Positions 44,818 to 56,818 are shown, counted from the stretch's first letter. The stretch is 64,000 nt of DNA from Siphonodentalium dalli (GCA_032622095.1 CP136069.1:123122126-123186125); one strand, 5' to 3'. Notes: generated by a model not told the origin, from the sequence alone. Translations and numbers: made by a program.

Positions 44818-45656
44818 CTATATGTCTAAACATGACAAACACGTGAAATTATCACCGTCGTCAAAGACACCGTAATCCTCTCCGCAACCTTCATGAAACC
44901 ACTTGCCACAATCTGAGCACAACGCCCATTCGTCGCGTTTACTGGGGTCGAGTGGATCACCATAAACACATCCACACTTCCCACAAGAATACGCATCTTG
45001 ACAGTTATTTTCCGCACTCTTTTTTGAAGCTCGCTTGCCTTTGATGACGGTTGACCGAGAACCATTAGACTCGCGAACATGTGGTGCAGACATCGTTGTG
45101 AACTTCCAATTGCATTTCAGGTCGGATTCACCATTTGAAGTTAGAAACTTTAAACAATTGGCGCAAAAACATGACGTTTCTCTGGTAGCGATGCCGTTTG
45201 CGTGTTTGGTAGGAATAACCGCGTGTACCTTGAGTGTCCAGGAACGGGTAGGACATCGGGAAAACCAATTTCACGGCGCTTTCGTTGAGGTGAATAAATG
45301 CGACATTAACAATCACAAAATGTGGCGGCGTTCTGTATCACACATTTACCGGTCTTCACTGCAACGTCAGCCAACCTCTTGGAGGTCCCTCCAACTCCAC
45401 CACACGGCCCCTTTCCATGACCTGCTTCCAAATATTGCCAGGTAGCTTTCACGCCCATCTTAGAATGATTACTGACAAGGTTGAAGATATCTCTGTCGAT
45501 ATTGGCTGGTGGGTGAATCCGAAATGTATAGTGGATGTATTTGACACCAGGAACAATATATAACACCCTTTGTTTGACATAAATCGGCCAAGGGGTTGAG
45601 AGATAGCATGGGTGTCCTATTTGGAACCCCTCTGGACAGCGACAATTTTGGATCAT
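44818..45656 (-). pseudogene. Decayed mobile-element-type protein with PHD-like zinc finger
   Basis: Read on the minus strand. About 45480-45310: LEAGHGKGPCGGVGGTSKRL followed by ADVAVKTGKCV, a motif set I know from multicopy invertebrate proteins. About 45250-45120: LPVPG, then shifted by one base LKVHAVIPTKH and TSCFCANC. 45093-44818: a PHD-like finger, CGKCGCVYGD...WALCSDCGKWFHEGC...FTCLSC. The pieces lie in order but in different frames, with at least one frameshift and a stop, so it is probably a dead copy. It resembles transposon-derived or orphan multicopy genes; the exact family name is uncertain. Confidence 0.6.
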
Positions 45657-46140
45657 GCAGGTTGAGGTGTGTGATGTGTTCGGAAAGAGTGCCTGGGGAG
45701 GCGCCCCCTACAACACCATTTGTTTGACCTAAATCGGTCAACGGGACGAGAAATGGCATGGATGTCCTATTTGAACCCTTCTGGTCGGCGGCCATTTTGG
45801 ATCGGGGTGGTGTGAAAGGGGTGAATATTTAGATTATCTTGGGGCACCCTTTGTTTTACCTAAATCGTCCAAGGGGTCGAGAAATGCCATGGGTGCCCTA
45901 TTTGAACATCTCTGGATGGTGTCCATTTTAGATCGTGGTGTGGTGAAGGGGGCGTATTTAGATTGGCTTCCTACACACACCTTTTGTTTGACCTAAATCG
46001 GCTGAGAAAAGGCATGGCGCCATATTTGAACCCTTCTGAACGGCGGCCACTTTGGATCTGGATGGGTGCGTGGATAGAATATCTGTGGGGGGGGGGACCA
46101 TATACAAAACCCTTTGTTTGACATAATTATAAAAAATTCG
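45540..46140. repeat. Degenerate ~130-bp tandem repeat
   Basis: About five units with CCCTTTGTTTGACCTAAATC and GGCGGCCATTTTGGATC-type segments. Overlaps the upstream part of the minus-strand open frame at 45306-45656. Confidence 0.85.
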
Positions 46141-46720
46141 AATAAGTAATAAGGAATGGAAGTCACCTTCGTTTTAATTGGTACTGTAACGGGGTGAATA
46201 TATTGTTAAGATAGATAACTCTGGTCGCCAGACAAGAAATCCATCCTACATAACCCAACAGAAACTCATCTGCCACTCAGAGCCCATCTGTCTTTAGCAG
46301 TGTGGGCAATGGCAACCCGCACTGTCTCTTTGATTTTGCTGTCCCATTTTGCCCGGATAGCATGGCACATTGTCCCACTTTGCCCATTGCGGTGTCCCGA
46401 TTTGCCCAAAGGCACGGGCAAAGTGGGACAAAACAAGACGTTCCAAAAGGGACATACCGAGATGGTGTTTGGTATCAATGATCACCCGATTATATGCGCC
46501 GATGAATTATATACCAATCAACGGCTTTCCATTTTTTCCGGCGAAAATCCTATCTAAATTTCCTTGAAAACATTTGGTATCCCGCTTTGCCCGGGTTTCC
46601 CCTATTTGTAATTAAACTGGTTAGTTTTTTGTGTTGATCTGAGTCAAACAAACCCAGACTGCCGATATAGTATCGCCAAGGGGTTCATATGTGCCTAAAG
46701 AATGACCTTCTGATGTTCGC
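46141..46720. other. No recognised gene; short inverted words
   Basis: TGTCCCACTTTGCCC (about 46372) is inverted as GGGCAAAGTGGGACA (about 46419), with further CCCATTTTGCCC-type words. Otherwise unrecognised. Confidence 0.4.
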
Positions 46721-47100
46721 TGGTAACGGAGAAAACGGTAACGGAGAAAACCGCATATTGTTTACAACCATATACAAAAGTCTTGTGATATTAATTTCAA
46801 CATGCTCACGTGATATTTTGGGCTTGATAGACGTTCCGTCAGATGAGATTAGCAGTTGGAGTTAAATCGTCGATTTTCTATGTTTTATGGTGGTAACGGA
46901 GAAAACATCCTTAAATAAACTGTTTTGGGAGTGGCAACTGATCTCTCGTTATTTCTACATATGATTCATTTGCATTTAGAGCTATATGTTCCCCAGATTA
47001 CACGTGATATTGCGTTTCTTTGTATAAAATTAGGCACGTACAGCAAGTTGTATCTGTCAGTTATGACGATTTAAATTGATGGTAACGGAGAAAACACCGT
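46721..47100. repeat. Cluster of four GGTAACGGAGAAAAC copies
   Basis: Exact copies at 46732-46746, 46747-46761, 46892-46906 and 47081-47095, in otherwise unrelated sequence. Confidence 0.8.
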
Positions 47101-47863
47101 TTTCACGGACAACATACCATGGTGGACTGCTTCCAAATATAGTAACGTTATAGAATAATGGGTTTTTAATGCGAGAATCGGTCATACAAGTGAGATAATT
47201 ACATAGGACTTGTATAACATAGTAACGGATTACTCAAGTTTCTGAGCTCATGAAATCGGATACCCAATAACGGACATCCCAAAAACAGCCAATTTTGTCA
47301 CTCAAACCTCCCATTTGTGAAATATAAGGAAGCCAACCGGATTTTTCTATGTGATATATATTCGTCATAAGACCCCTGTTTAATGGTGTGTTGCCATTGA
47401 GATGGCGGTCGAGACATGCATGAGATACACCCCTCGGACACGTATTTGCCATTTTTTCGCTACAAGGAATTTTGGGCCATATAATACCATGCGCGTCGGT
47501 ATTGTTGGTGTGTTCAGATTGTATTTCCACATCCGCTTCGAATCGGTTCTGAATCAACTGGACCATGGCCATTATGATGTGAATGACGGCTATTCTGGTA
47601 GCCATCCTGGCAGCCATTTTGAACTATCGCGTATGCGTTAATTTGTTTGGTTCTGATGTCTTATGCCACATTTAACAGTATCATGTCGAAAATTGGAGAT
47701 ATGCACACAAAATGATTGAGCAATAAAAGCATAGAAAACACACTCCAAAATTGTATTCTTGAGAAAATTATTGAATAGTAGATATTTGTTTATGATATAT
47801 CCGAAAATGCCACTTTTGTCCGGCCCTGTCATTAACGGACTAGAGTCACTAGACTATACAACA
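47101..47863. other. No recognisable feature
   Basis: Nothing supported. Confidence 0.4.
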
Positions 47864-47913
47864 CAGAGGTCAGTCCCCTCGCTACGCTAAGTCTGCGCAG
47901 GGGACTGAACTCT
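47864..47913. repeat. Hairpin
   Basis: CAGAGGTCAGTCCCCT and AGGGGACTGAACTCTG are inverted around CGCTACGCTAAGTCTGCGC. Confidence 0.7.
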
Positions 47914-48523
47914 GCATAGAGCTCGACTGCATACAACCCGGAACAGTCTACTGAAGAAACCCGGATCCTTGATTGCACTCATGTCAGACGCAATTGGGTG
48001 GGTATGTCGGGTCGGAAAAAATTACTAATTCAATTATTTTCCTTATATACACATAAATTTACTCATGTGTGTCCTCTATTAACATTATATAGACTCTAAA
48101 GACTTATCTACATTACTATATCATTTAGTACACAGTTCGCTGCCCGTATAATGGTCAATATATGGTCTGCATGAGGTTCCAATACCGCGGTACAAATTCA
48201 GGCATTCCGGCAGACATAACTCGAAGTTGCCAAGTTTGTGTTTGGTATAAATCACTTGATGCGTTTGCCAATAAAACCGAATACAAATCTCCAGAAACAA
48301 AACATTTTTGTGCTATTCCGTTTGTGTACTTCAACAGTTACGAACACGGGACTAATATCGTTATATGGAACTAAAGCAATATTATGTCGGCATTATCGTA
48401 TTTATCGTATAACAATTGTAATTATATGTTATACTCCACTTAATAATAGGATTTTTTTTCTTAATTAATAATACAGGCATGGTCATTAATTGTTATGGAA
48501 CCCCATCGGAAAATATATAATAG
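47914..48523. other. No recognisable feature
   Basis: Nothing supported. Confidence 0.4.
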
Positions 48524-48604
48524 ATGTGGCGTCAGCCATGTAGCCCCGAGCGAGCGACATGCGTACTATGTATACACGGGGCTAACCCCATGTAGTGCCA
48601 CCTC
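48524..48604. repeat. Imperfect hairpin
   Basis: GTGGCGTCAGCCATGTAGCC and the inverted GGGGCTAACCCCATGTAGTG form the arms. Confidence 0.6.
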
Positions 48605-49136
48605 ATCCTTCCAGACATCAAACCATAGGTTTTTAGCATTCTGATTGGCTCTGTACCTCCGATCAGTCACAACATTGCTACACAATACACACAATACCAG
48701 TTCACAACCAAGGAATGGACACGCAATTCACCTGATTTTAAAACTGTTTTATACAACGTTAACACACGATAACAGGCTCAGAATTATGTTGGGGTTAGAT
48801 TTGTTGTTTGTGCAGGTTTATGCATAGCTTGGTTCACAGAATAAAGTACCTATATTAATATGATTGAAGCAGATTGGGATAGAAATGTTTAATGTCATTT
48901 ATTTTTATCAATAGTCAATGATAATGGCGAAGACTCAATGGTATGGTAGGATGACACATATAGTTTTGAACTAGCTATACATTTGGAATGGTATTTCTAA
49001 TAAAAACAAATGAAATTATCAATGGCACTGCAGCTCAACTTGTAGGTGGGTAATTTCATGTGTTACAGTCAATGGAACGGTTAGGGAATGCGGAAAGTTA
49101 AAATGCCTAAGTAATATACTATTGGTGTCAACATGA
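48605..49136. other. No recognisable feature
   Basis: Nothing supported. Confidence 0.4.
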
Positions 49137-49154
49137 AGAGAGAGAGAGAGACAG

Positions 49155-49240
<86 letters not shown>
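49137..49240. repeat. GA microsatellite
   Basis: Almost uninterrupted (GA)n of about 100 bp. Confidence 0.97.
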
Positions 49241-49243
<3 letters not shown>

Positions 49244-49599
49244 TATATAGTAACATCCAATATATATATATATCTTTATTGCCTCCAGTATTGAAGATTT
49301 AACAAGACATAGTATACATGAATGTAACATAAATACATTTAGCAATCAAGAAGTAATGAAAAGACAGACAAGAGAACAAACTACCGAGGAAAAGAATACC
49401 ATTCTAATTGTATGTACACGAACACGAGCTTACATATCACATCAACAGAAAACACACGCCCTCTCGACCACACCCGTACGCATATACAATCTAACACATG
49501 GCGCAGACACAAACACAACCGTACATACATACGTTATGATGCACTGTCACAACAGCACACCATAAGCAGGTGCATACAATTACAAAAGGAACTCTAGTG
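49241..49599. other. No recognisable feature
   Basis: A CA-rich stretch at about 49410-49560; open frames there look compositional. Confidence 0.4.
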
Positions 49600-49985
49600 A
49601 AGGATGTGGTATGTAGGGTGTGACAAAGGATTTTGTCTTGCTAAGAGTAGAATACAAGATGGCTGCCGGTGGCCATGTTTTTCATCGAAAATTCGATAAC
49701 TCCCATCTAGAGGTGATTCTAAACATGCCTGTATATTTTCAAAACAATTCTCCAATAAATGCGGGCTGCATGGTGTGCCGATGGATTCAAATTTGAAATC
49801 CAAGATGGCTGCTGGCGGCCATGTTTTTATACGAATTTCAGTAAAAGTTGATGACTCCCATCTAGAGGTCACCCCGAAGTTCCATATGCAGTTTGGTGAT
49901 GATCGGATGAGAGATGGACATGTAGGGTGTGCTAAATTATTTAGTCATATAAAGAGTCAAATCAAAGATGGCCGATAGCAGCCAT
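49600..49985. repeat. Dispersed repeat with CAAGATGGCTGC motif, copy 1
   Basis: GATGTGGTATGTAGGGTGTG, CAAGATGGCTGC, AACTCCCATCTAGAGGTGAT and CAATAAATGCGGGC align with 50465-50950. Contains two internal subunits. Confidence 0.75.
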
Positions 49986-49988
49986 GTT

Positions 49989-50420
49989 TTAAAGGTACTC
50001 AATCTGATCAGACGGTCCCCATATCATCAAGTTACAACAAAAACAACATTTATTCAAATTACGCTTTTGTGATCAGAATCGGCTAATTACAACAAAATAA
50101 TGGTAACCGCTGTCAACTATGGTATAAAATTTCCCAAAACGTGTTATTTGTCAACATGTTGTTCAACGAAATATGGCGTATTAACATTTGAGTATCACGA
50201 AATTTTGCCGTATAACCATTTGATGTTAGAGTTATCCATCTTCATTCGCAATTTTGTCCGAGACCGTGGATTTGACGGCTCTTTTCTGGGCCATAAATGA
50301 TTCCACATTTCAAGAAATAAAAAAATTCAAAAATCGATATCTGATCACTCTGAGCTTTGAAGTGTGAGTTCCTCGACTCGAATCAAATATTTTTTACCCC
50401 CGAAGCCAAAAAAATAGTAA
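49989..50420 (+). repeat. Member of the TTAAAGGTACTCAATC family, variant 2
   Basis: Starts TTAAAGGTACTCAATCTGAT and continues into a body shared with 58677-59045 (AACCGCTGTCAACTATGGTA, TACCCCCGAAGCCAAA). No clear right terminus. Confidence 0.65.
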
Positions 50421-50464
50421 TTTGGGAGCTTTATTTCGGACTATGCATCTTTAACAGAATTCGG

Positions 50465-50950
50465 GGGAAATGGTAAGCTCTCATCTAGAGGTCACACCGA
50501 AAATCAATATCAAGTTTGGTGGTGATCGGATGAGGGATGTAGTCTGTAGGGTGCGCCACAGGATTTAGTCATGCAAAGAGTAAAATCCAAGACGGCTGCC
50601 TGTGGCCATGATTGTTTTACGTCGACAATTGTTCAAATTCGGTAGCTCCCGTCTAAAGGTGATTCTAAACATGCTTGTAAATTTTTCCAAACAATTCTGC
50701 AATAAATGCATGCTGCGATAGCTCCCATCTCGAGGGGATCGTAAACATGGCTGTAAATTTTCAAAACAATGTTCCAATAAATGCGGGTCGATGAAATCAA
50801 ATTTGAAATCCAAGATGTCTGCTAGCGGTAGTGTTTTTTTTAACGAATTTCGGAAAAAATCGATGACTCCCATCTAGAGGTCACCCCGAAGATCCATATG
50901 AATGATTTTGGTGATGGTCGGGTGGGAGATGTGACCTGTAGGGTGTGCTA
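50465..50950. repeat. Dispersed repeat with CAAGATGTCTGC motif, copy 2
   Basis: Homologous to 49600-49985. Its right end runs into the hairpin at 50914-50991. Confidence 0.75.
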
Positions 50951-50991
50951 ACTTAGCACACCCTACAGGTCACATCTCGCACCCGACCATC
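50914..50991. repeat. Near-perfect hairpin
   Basis: ATGGTCGGGTG...GAGATGTGACCTGTAGGGTG and its complement meet at GTGCTAACTTAGCAC, with one mismatch across 38-bp arms. Confidence 0.85.
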
Positions 50992-51054
50992 TGCTAACAT
51001 ATTATGTTTTTCTCTGACCCAAGATATCATATATGGACATTGAGCAAAATGTTT

Positions 51055-51071
51055 GGGGGGGGGGGGGGGGG
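51055..51071. repeat. Poly(G) tract
   Basis: A run of 17 G. Confidence 0.95.
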
Positions 51072-51233
51072 TAACAAAAGATGGACAAAAGGCAATAAAC
51101 TTACAGTCGCTAACACGCCATGTCACTTTAAGTGAAAAATAAACAAACGTGACAGTCATGAGTGCTATTTCGCATCTATCCGACAGCTCTGTGTCGTTCA
51201 AGGTCCGATGCGCAGCTATATAACTGCATTGAC

Positions 51234-51401
51234 ATGGAGATTGTGGACGGCTTGGATTTCGAAAAGATTTTTGAGGGTCTGCCAGGTGCCGAGGGTCCTG
51301 TTTTCACAAAAGATGGACATTTTTTCGCCGTTGCACCCGAAGTGGAACGAGAAGGAATGCCAGCCGGTGAAATACACATGATCGACATAGCTAACAAAAC
51401 G
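51234..51401 (+). CDS. Diisopropyl-fluorophosphatase-like gene, exon 1
   Basis: First coding exon (56 codons) of a six-bladed propeller phosphotriesterase-type hydrolase of the SMP-30/gluconolactonase/DFPase superfamily. These enzymes hydrolyse organophosphate P-F bonds in vitro; the natural substrate is not settled. Key features: PGAEGPVF with E20 at the position of the calcium-ligand glutamate (E21 in squid DFPase), then VAPEVE and PAGEI. The ATG at 51234 is the first in this frame and gives a normal N-terminus with no signal peptide, so a cytosolic enzyme is expected. Exon ends at ACG followed by GTATGT. A short upstream ATG frame (51158-51223) and an acceptor-like CCGACAG before 51187 leave the 5' UTR structure open. 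Confidence 0.9.
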
Positions 51402-52117
51402 GTATGTGTTTCCGCTCTTTTTAATCCATATCAATCGATATGTCTCTACTGTAATGCGATTGAAGACGAGTAACTCTACTAAAACACATTCTGCTTTACT
51501 GCGCTGCACACTTAAAACAAGCAAACCATAGTCAGAATTTGTAATGCCCTCAATGTCATATTATTAGGGATATACAAGATATGTTGGAGCTTTAATGTAA
51601 TGATTCAAACTCCATGCAGCGCCCTCTCCGTTATCACTGCGATAGATCACTGCCACAAGGATGGTACTTTGCGGACCATCTATATTTCTACGCATCGTCG
51701 GAACTGTATTTTGTCACCTATTATTTTATTTTGACCACCACAAGTTTGCAATAATCGTAATTCTTTCGGTATTGATAAGAAAAATATGAACTGATCCAGA
51801 TATAGACAATTTTAATCCTAAAACATAAGAATTACATGTAAGATCATGTCAGAAATCCTTACCAAATGTCCCAATGGCCGTGGTATCTCAGCGGAACGAT
51901 GGGAGGTAACTCTGACTGGTGTTTGGTAGTGATTGTGAAAAATGTGTATATAGGTCACCCCTATATGTAGTTGATTATATGTAATTTGTTTTGAATGTGT
52001 TTATAGTGTGCGTTTAGTGAAACAGCATGTGAAAATCGGACATGCCAAAATTGAGGCAGTTGCAAATAACAGTTAATACATTAAAAGTTACACATTAAAA
52101 TAAAATACATGTAATAG

Positions 52118-52432
52118 GCCAGGCAATACGTACACGCTTGACTACCAAAAGATAACATATCGGGGTTCACGATATCATGGCTATTGACATACAATCGCGA
52201 CCACGGGAGGCACGTGATGTTCGATTGAATATCAGAATGTTGGGTATCATATAATACCATATCACATAATATGTCAAATATAGCGAATTATCGAAATATG
52301 AAATAAAACGAAAAAGCGAAATAGGAAAATATATCGAAATAGGAAAATACAGCGAAATAGCGAAATAGGGAGAAATATAGAACGAAATATAGAAATATGA
52401 AATTATTTTTATAAACGAAATAACGGAGATAT
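52118..52432. repeat. Dispersed repeat with CGAAATAG tail, copy 2
   Basis: Homologous to 9216-9560, with the shared AATATGTCAAATATAGCGAA and the CGAAATAGCGAAATAG run. Confidence 0.75.
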
Positions 52433-52580
52433 GCTACTCCAGAAATTTGACCTGTATCACTAAAATCACGGAACCGGGGCTGGATTTCTCTCTGAAACCA
52501 CGAAACAGATCGGGATGAATTCAATACGGCCGCGACTCATTGATCTCGCTTATTGATTGAAATTTTCATCGCCAAACATG
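52433..52580 (+). repeat. Dispersed repeat (ACGGAACCGGGGCTGG family)
   Basis: Aligns with 28632-28765 and with the inner arm of 316-474 (GCTACTCCAGAA.TTTGACC). Abuts the previous repeat directly. Confidence 0.6.
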
Positions 52581-53104
52581 CAACGGCCATTGCATTGATA
52601 CCCTAATAACCACACACACATTGCCAAAAAAAAGTGGCGAACGCCTTGATGATTGACTAACACTAACTGATAGTTTCTCGGTTCTCTTATACGACATTTT
52701 GAAGTTTGTTATTTGTTCTAAATTCTATTGAAATATAGAGGTCTGAATAGTGCATGAAATAGCATGCAGAATAATAGTCAGGCCAAAAGTTTCTAATCAC
52801 ATATTTAGTCCATCCAAGTACGCAAACAAAATACTGGTTCCCGATGAAGATATTATTTTTAAAAAACATTTACTGACAGAAGTCAATCTATACGGCGGCT
52901 GAACACTGAATGGTTTACAAACAATCCCGAGACTCGTTATCGATAATTTCGACTAGGTTTCATTTACCACCTATTATTAAAACAACTCAATGGTTGAGAT
53001 ATATAATCCATGGATTCCGATTATTGGAGACTATAGATAATCATAATTCCTTCAAGGTTTCGTGAATGCAGCACTTCCGTTAAACAGCTACCCTTCAAAT
53101 TATT

Positions 53105-53455
53105 ACAACAACTAAATATCGAAAGCAATTAACGCGGTCATAAAAGTTACATACTGCACCAAAGATACATCCGCGAATTTGCGCGAAGATACATCCGCGA
53201 ACACATATATCCTGCAAAAAGTATAACCGGTACGCACATAGCGAGTACGCATTTGATCATGTTTTCCCCATAGCTGCTATGACACCACCATATCAGCCTC
53301 GCAGTAATACACACCCAAAAAATATCAAAAGCAATTAAAGCGTCATAAAAGTTACATACTGCACCAATGAGACATCCGCGAATACATACATCCTGCAAAA
53401 GGTCTAACTAGTATGCACATAGCTAGTTACACCCTGTAGAGCGCGTAATAATACA
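53105..53455 (+). repeat. Dispersed repeat with ACATCCGCGAA motif, two units
   Basis: Two direct units beginning at about 53112 (TATCGAAAGCAATTAACGCG) and 53326 (TATCAAAAGCAATTAAAGCG), both homologous to 4081-4240 and 30935-31125. Confidence 0.75.
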
Positions 53456-53570
53456 TAGACCTAAACATGAAGCAATAAGTGAAATGTATTGGATGAAATG
53501 ATAACGTATAGGCAAAGTAATAATGCGATATATAATCACTTATAATAAGAATAATGTATCATTTTTTAAA

Positions 53571-54047
53571 TTAAAGGTACTCAATCCGAACAGAGGGTCC
53601 CCATCTCAACAGATTCCAACAACAACAATCCGATCAGAGGGTCCTATATTACTATTTCTTTGGCTTTGGGGGTTAAAAATATTTGATTCGAGTCGAGGAA
53701 CCCATCAAACAAAGCTCAGAGTTATTAGATATTGATTTTTGAAATTTGTTATTAACTCGAGATGAGTACTAATAACTGCCGTAATCTGCTCTGGATGTGT
53801 ACTCCAAATCTATTCAAACAGACAAGGATGGATAACTCTAAAATCAAGTGGTAATTTTAACGCAATATTGACTGAGTTCTGGGCCAGATAGTATTCCCGA
53901 TAATGAAAAATAATAGATTTATAAAATCGATATCTAACAAATCTGAGCTTTGATGGGTGACTTCCTCGACTCGAATCAAATATTTTTGACCCCCGAAGCC
54001 ATTGAAATAGTAATTGAGAGGAGTTTTATCGGATTGAGTACCTTTAA
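53571..54047 (+). mobile_element. TTAA-bounded 477-bp element, plus orientation
   Basis: Starts TTAAAGGTACTCAATCCGA and ends TCGGATTGAGTACCTTTAA: perfect terminal inverted repeats with TTAA. The interior has further inverted symmetry around CTCGACTCGAATC / GATTCGAGTCGAG. Copy in the opposite orientation at 55388-55863. Confidence 0.85.
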
Positions 54048-54987
54048 CTTTTTCGTTTATAAAGATGCATTCAGGGTTACAGACCTCCACTTTCTACACG
54101 GAGTATAAAAGAATGTAACACAATTTGGTTTGTCCAATCGATAACATGTCATATCCAATAAAATCTTCTCATAGCTTGTATAAGAAATACTGATAGTCGA
54201 GGTCGCCACAAAATTACGATGTATAGTTACTAGTTTATTGTCTACACGATGTAAATCCGCCGCGATGGTGTTGTATATACACATATACTATCTCCAGCAA
54301 TGACCAAGAACCGGAACTGCTATCAGCTCCAAGATATACGAAAATATCACAGAAATATTACAAGAATATATTTGTCAGTTTTGAATTCGCGCAGCTAGGT
54401 GCGCGAATTTAAAGTGCGCAAATTCAAAACTGAGCGAAAGATAGTACAGCGCGAATTTAAATACGAGTAAGGTATATTAATTAGCCTGTTGTCCAGAATA
54501 CACATTTAAGTAACTAATTCATTTATTTAGTCTTCCCAATACACTGTTCAAAGAGTTTCCGTAAGTTTACGGAGTAAAGCGCTGGACAAATATTTTCCAG
54601 AACTTTGTTCCGTAAAATTACGGAGCTATTAACCGTAATATTACACGACATTTGTCCGTAATTTTACGGTATACAATCATCTGTGAAACAATTTTGTCCG
54701 TAAATGTTTATGGTTCAACGTACTGTATTTGTACGGACTTGCGTTCCGTAAGTTTACGGTAAAATCATCTGTGAAAGGATTTATCATGTATATCTGACAA
54801 ACATTTGACATATACTTTTATCACATGATTAGCACTATTTTCCGATGTAATATTCGAGCGTAATAGACACGTGTAATATCGTCGCGTGCTATGACGTCAC
54901 GCTGCTCTTTGGGACAATGATCGCTGGCTGCAGTTAATTGTTGTTTTCGATAATTTTTTAGCGATTATATGATCATGTGATAACAAG
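54048..54987. other. Spacer with short palindromes
   Basis: A hairpin at 54378-54440 (CAGTTTTGAATTCGCGCA / GTGCGCAAATTCAAAACTG) and a cluster of CCGTAA..TTACGG palindromes at 54559-54572, 54610-54623, 54656-54669 and 54746-54759. No gene. Confidence 0.6.
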
Positions 54988-55130
54988 TATCTCAAACTCG
55001 TTCTATTTTATACGTAATTTATCAACCTCGTCCACTAAATTCTATTTGAGCCTCGGTAAACCTCGACTCAAATCGAATTTAGTGAACTCGGTTGATAAAT
55101 TCCGTATAAAATAGTAACTCGTTTGAGATA
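54988..55130. mobile_element. Fold-back element
   Basis: TATCTCAAACTCGTTCTATT and its inverted partner ending GTTTGAGATA. The arms are about 65 bp, and the centre is CCTCGGTAAACCTCG. Confidence 0.8.
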
Positions 55131-55387
55131 CTCTATATACAGTGGCTCGAGGTTAAATATACAGTTCCTTTCATTTCATTGCCTCTTATACGTTACATGA
55201 AGACAATTTTAAGTGTATAATTATAGGAAATTGTTGGAACTAAAAATTGTTTGGCTGAATTCGTTTAATTCGTAGGTTCTGCAGAGCAGCATGTCCCGGT
55301 TAACACCGTTTGTCGTCATTTCGCATGCAAATTCACACATTTCGCATGCAAATTATACACATTTTGTTTAGTTTCAATATTTCTTAG

Positions 55388-55863
55388 TTAAAGGTACTCA
55401 ATCCGATCAAACTCCTCTCAATTACTATTTCAATGGCTTCGGGGGTCAAAAATATTTGATTCGAGTCGAGGAAGTCACCCATCAAAGCTCAGATTTGTTA
55501 GATATCGATTTTAGAAATCTATTATTTTTCATTATCGGGAATACTATCTGGCCCAGAACTCAGTCAAAATTGCGTTAAAATTACCACTTGATTTTAGAGT
55601 TATCATCCTTGTCTGTTTGAATAGATTTGGAGTACACATCCAGATCAGATTACGGCAATTATTAGTACTCATCTCGAGTTAATAACAAATTTCAAAAATC
55701 AATATCTAATAACTCTGAGCTTTGTTTGATGGGTTCATCGACTCGAATCAAATATTTTTTACCCCCAAAACCAAAGAAATAGTAATATAGGACCCTCTGA
55801 TCGGATTGTTGTTGTTGGAATCTGTTGAGATGGGGACCCTCTGTTCGGATTGAGTACCTTTAA
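55388..55863 (-). mobile_element. TTAA-bounded 476-bp element, minus orientation
   Basis: Inverted copy of 53571-54047 with high identity and the same TTAA termini. Confidence 0.85.
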
Positions 55864-56044
55864 TACCTGTTCCTTAGTAATGCATTTCACTGTACGTGAA
55901 GGTCCCTACTCGAAATGGCACGATTTAAGCATCGACGTACATATATGTCGATGATTTAAGTGACTTTGTGATCTATTTTGCTTTGCGTTGCTTATACAAT
56001 CATGAAATGTCTTCGGCATGGTTAATTAATTAAATATTTATTGC

Positions 56045-56513
56045 GATATCTATGGGCGCCATTCGGTCGGAAATTACATGAAATAAAAGTTAATGGTGGT
56101 TTGTGAAAACAATTACAATCTAGTATTTCAAACCAATAGTCTCCATTTTAAAACCAATAGTCGTGAGAAATCGGCTATTGGTTAGAAATATGTCCATTGA
56201 TTAAGAAAATATGGCTATTGAAACGGAATATACGTTTATTGAATATGCGATGGCTGTACTAATTGTTTGTTATTAGATATTAGTTGAACAGTGAATACTA
56301 TTAAATTAAAATAGAACATTAATTTTGCATCAGTCAACATTGATTATGAATCTACATCTATATTAAAACGGAATTGTCTCTTATTGAATCCAAGAACGAC
56401 TATTGGTTTGAAAATGGAGACTATTGGTTTGAAATAGATTGTAATTGTTTTCAAAAATCACCATTTACTTTTATTTCATGTAATTTCCGACCGAATGGCC
56501 GCCCATAGATATC
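56045..56513. mobile_element. Fold-back element (469 bp)
   Basis: Left arm GATATCTATGGGCGCCATTC... and right arm ...GAATGGCCGCCCATAGATATC are inverted over about 130 bp, including ACAATTACAATCTA and AACCAATAGTCTCCATTTT. No coding. Confidence 0.85.
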
Positions 56514-56812
56514 AGCTCACAGAAGTCACACAAAAAGCTTACAATCTCGAGCGGGGACCACCCCCTACTGGGAAGTATATTAATGAGGAGCAAGTATATT
56601 AGTATTAACAAATAAATAAATTCCTGTCTTGTTTGTTCAATGTTATCAAGTTGGCTGTCAAAACGACCGGGTCAGAACATCAAAACTTTCCCAGTTTTTT
56701 TACTGGTGGAATATGTCGATCTCTATGGGTGTACGTACAGGGTAGAGATTCGTGACATGCTCTACATTAGGATCTGCAATGACTGAATCAGTCTGAATGC
56801 CAGTTAGTTTAG

Positions 56813-56818
56813 TTTATT
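56813..56818 (-). terminator. Polyadenylation signal for the Cys-loop receptor gene
   Basis: AATAAA on the minus strand, about 52 bases downstream of the stop codon at 56870. Confidence 0.5.

Noticed and set aside
49356-49597. Thr/His-rich open frames
   Set aside because: Compositional effect of a CA-rich stretch.
51158-51223. Upstream ATG as the start of the DFPase-like protein
   Set aside because: That ATG is in another frame and stops after about 21 codons; the ATG at 51234 matches the expected N-terminus.
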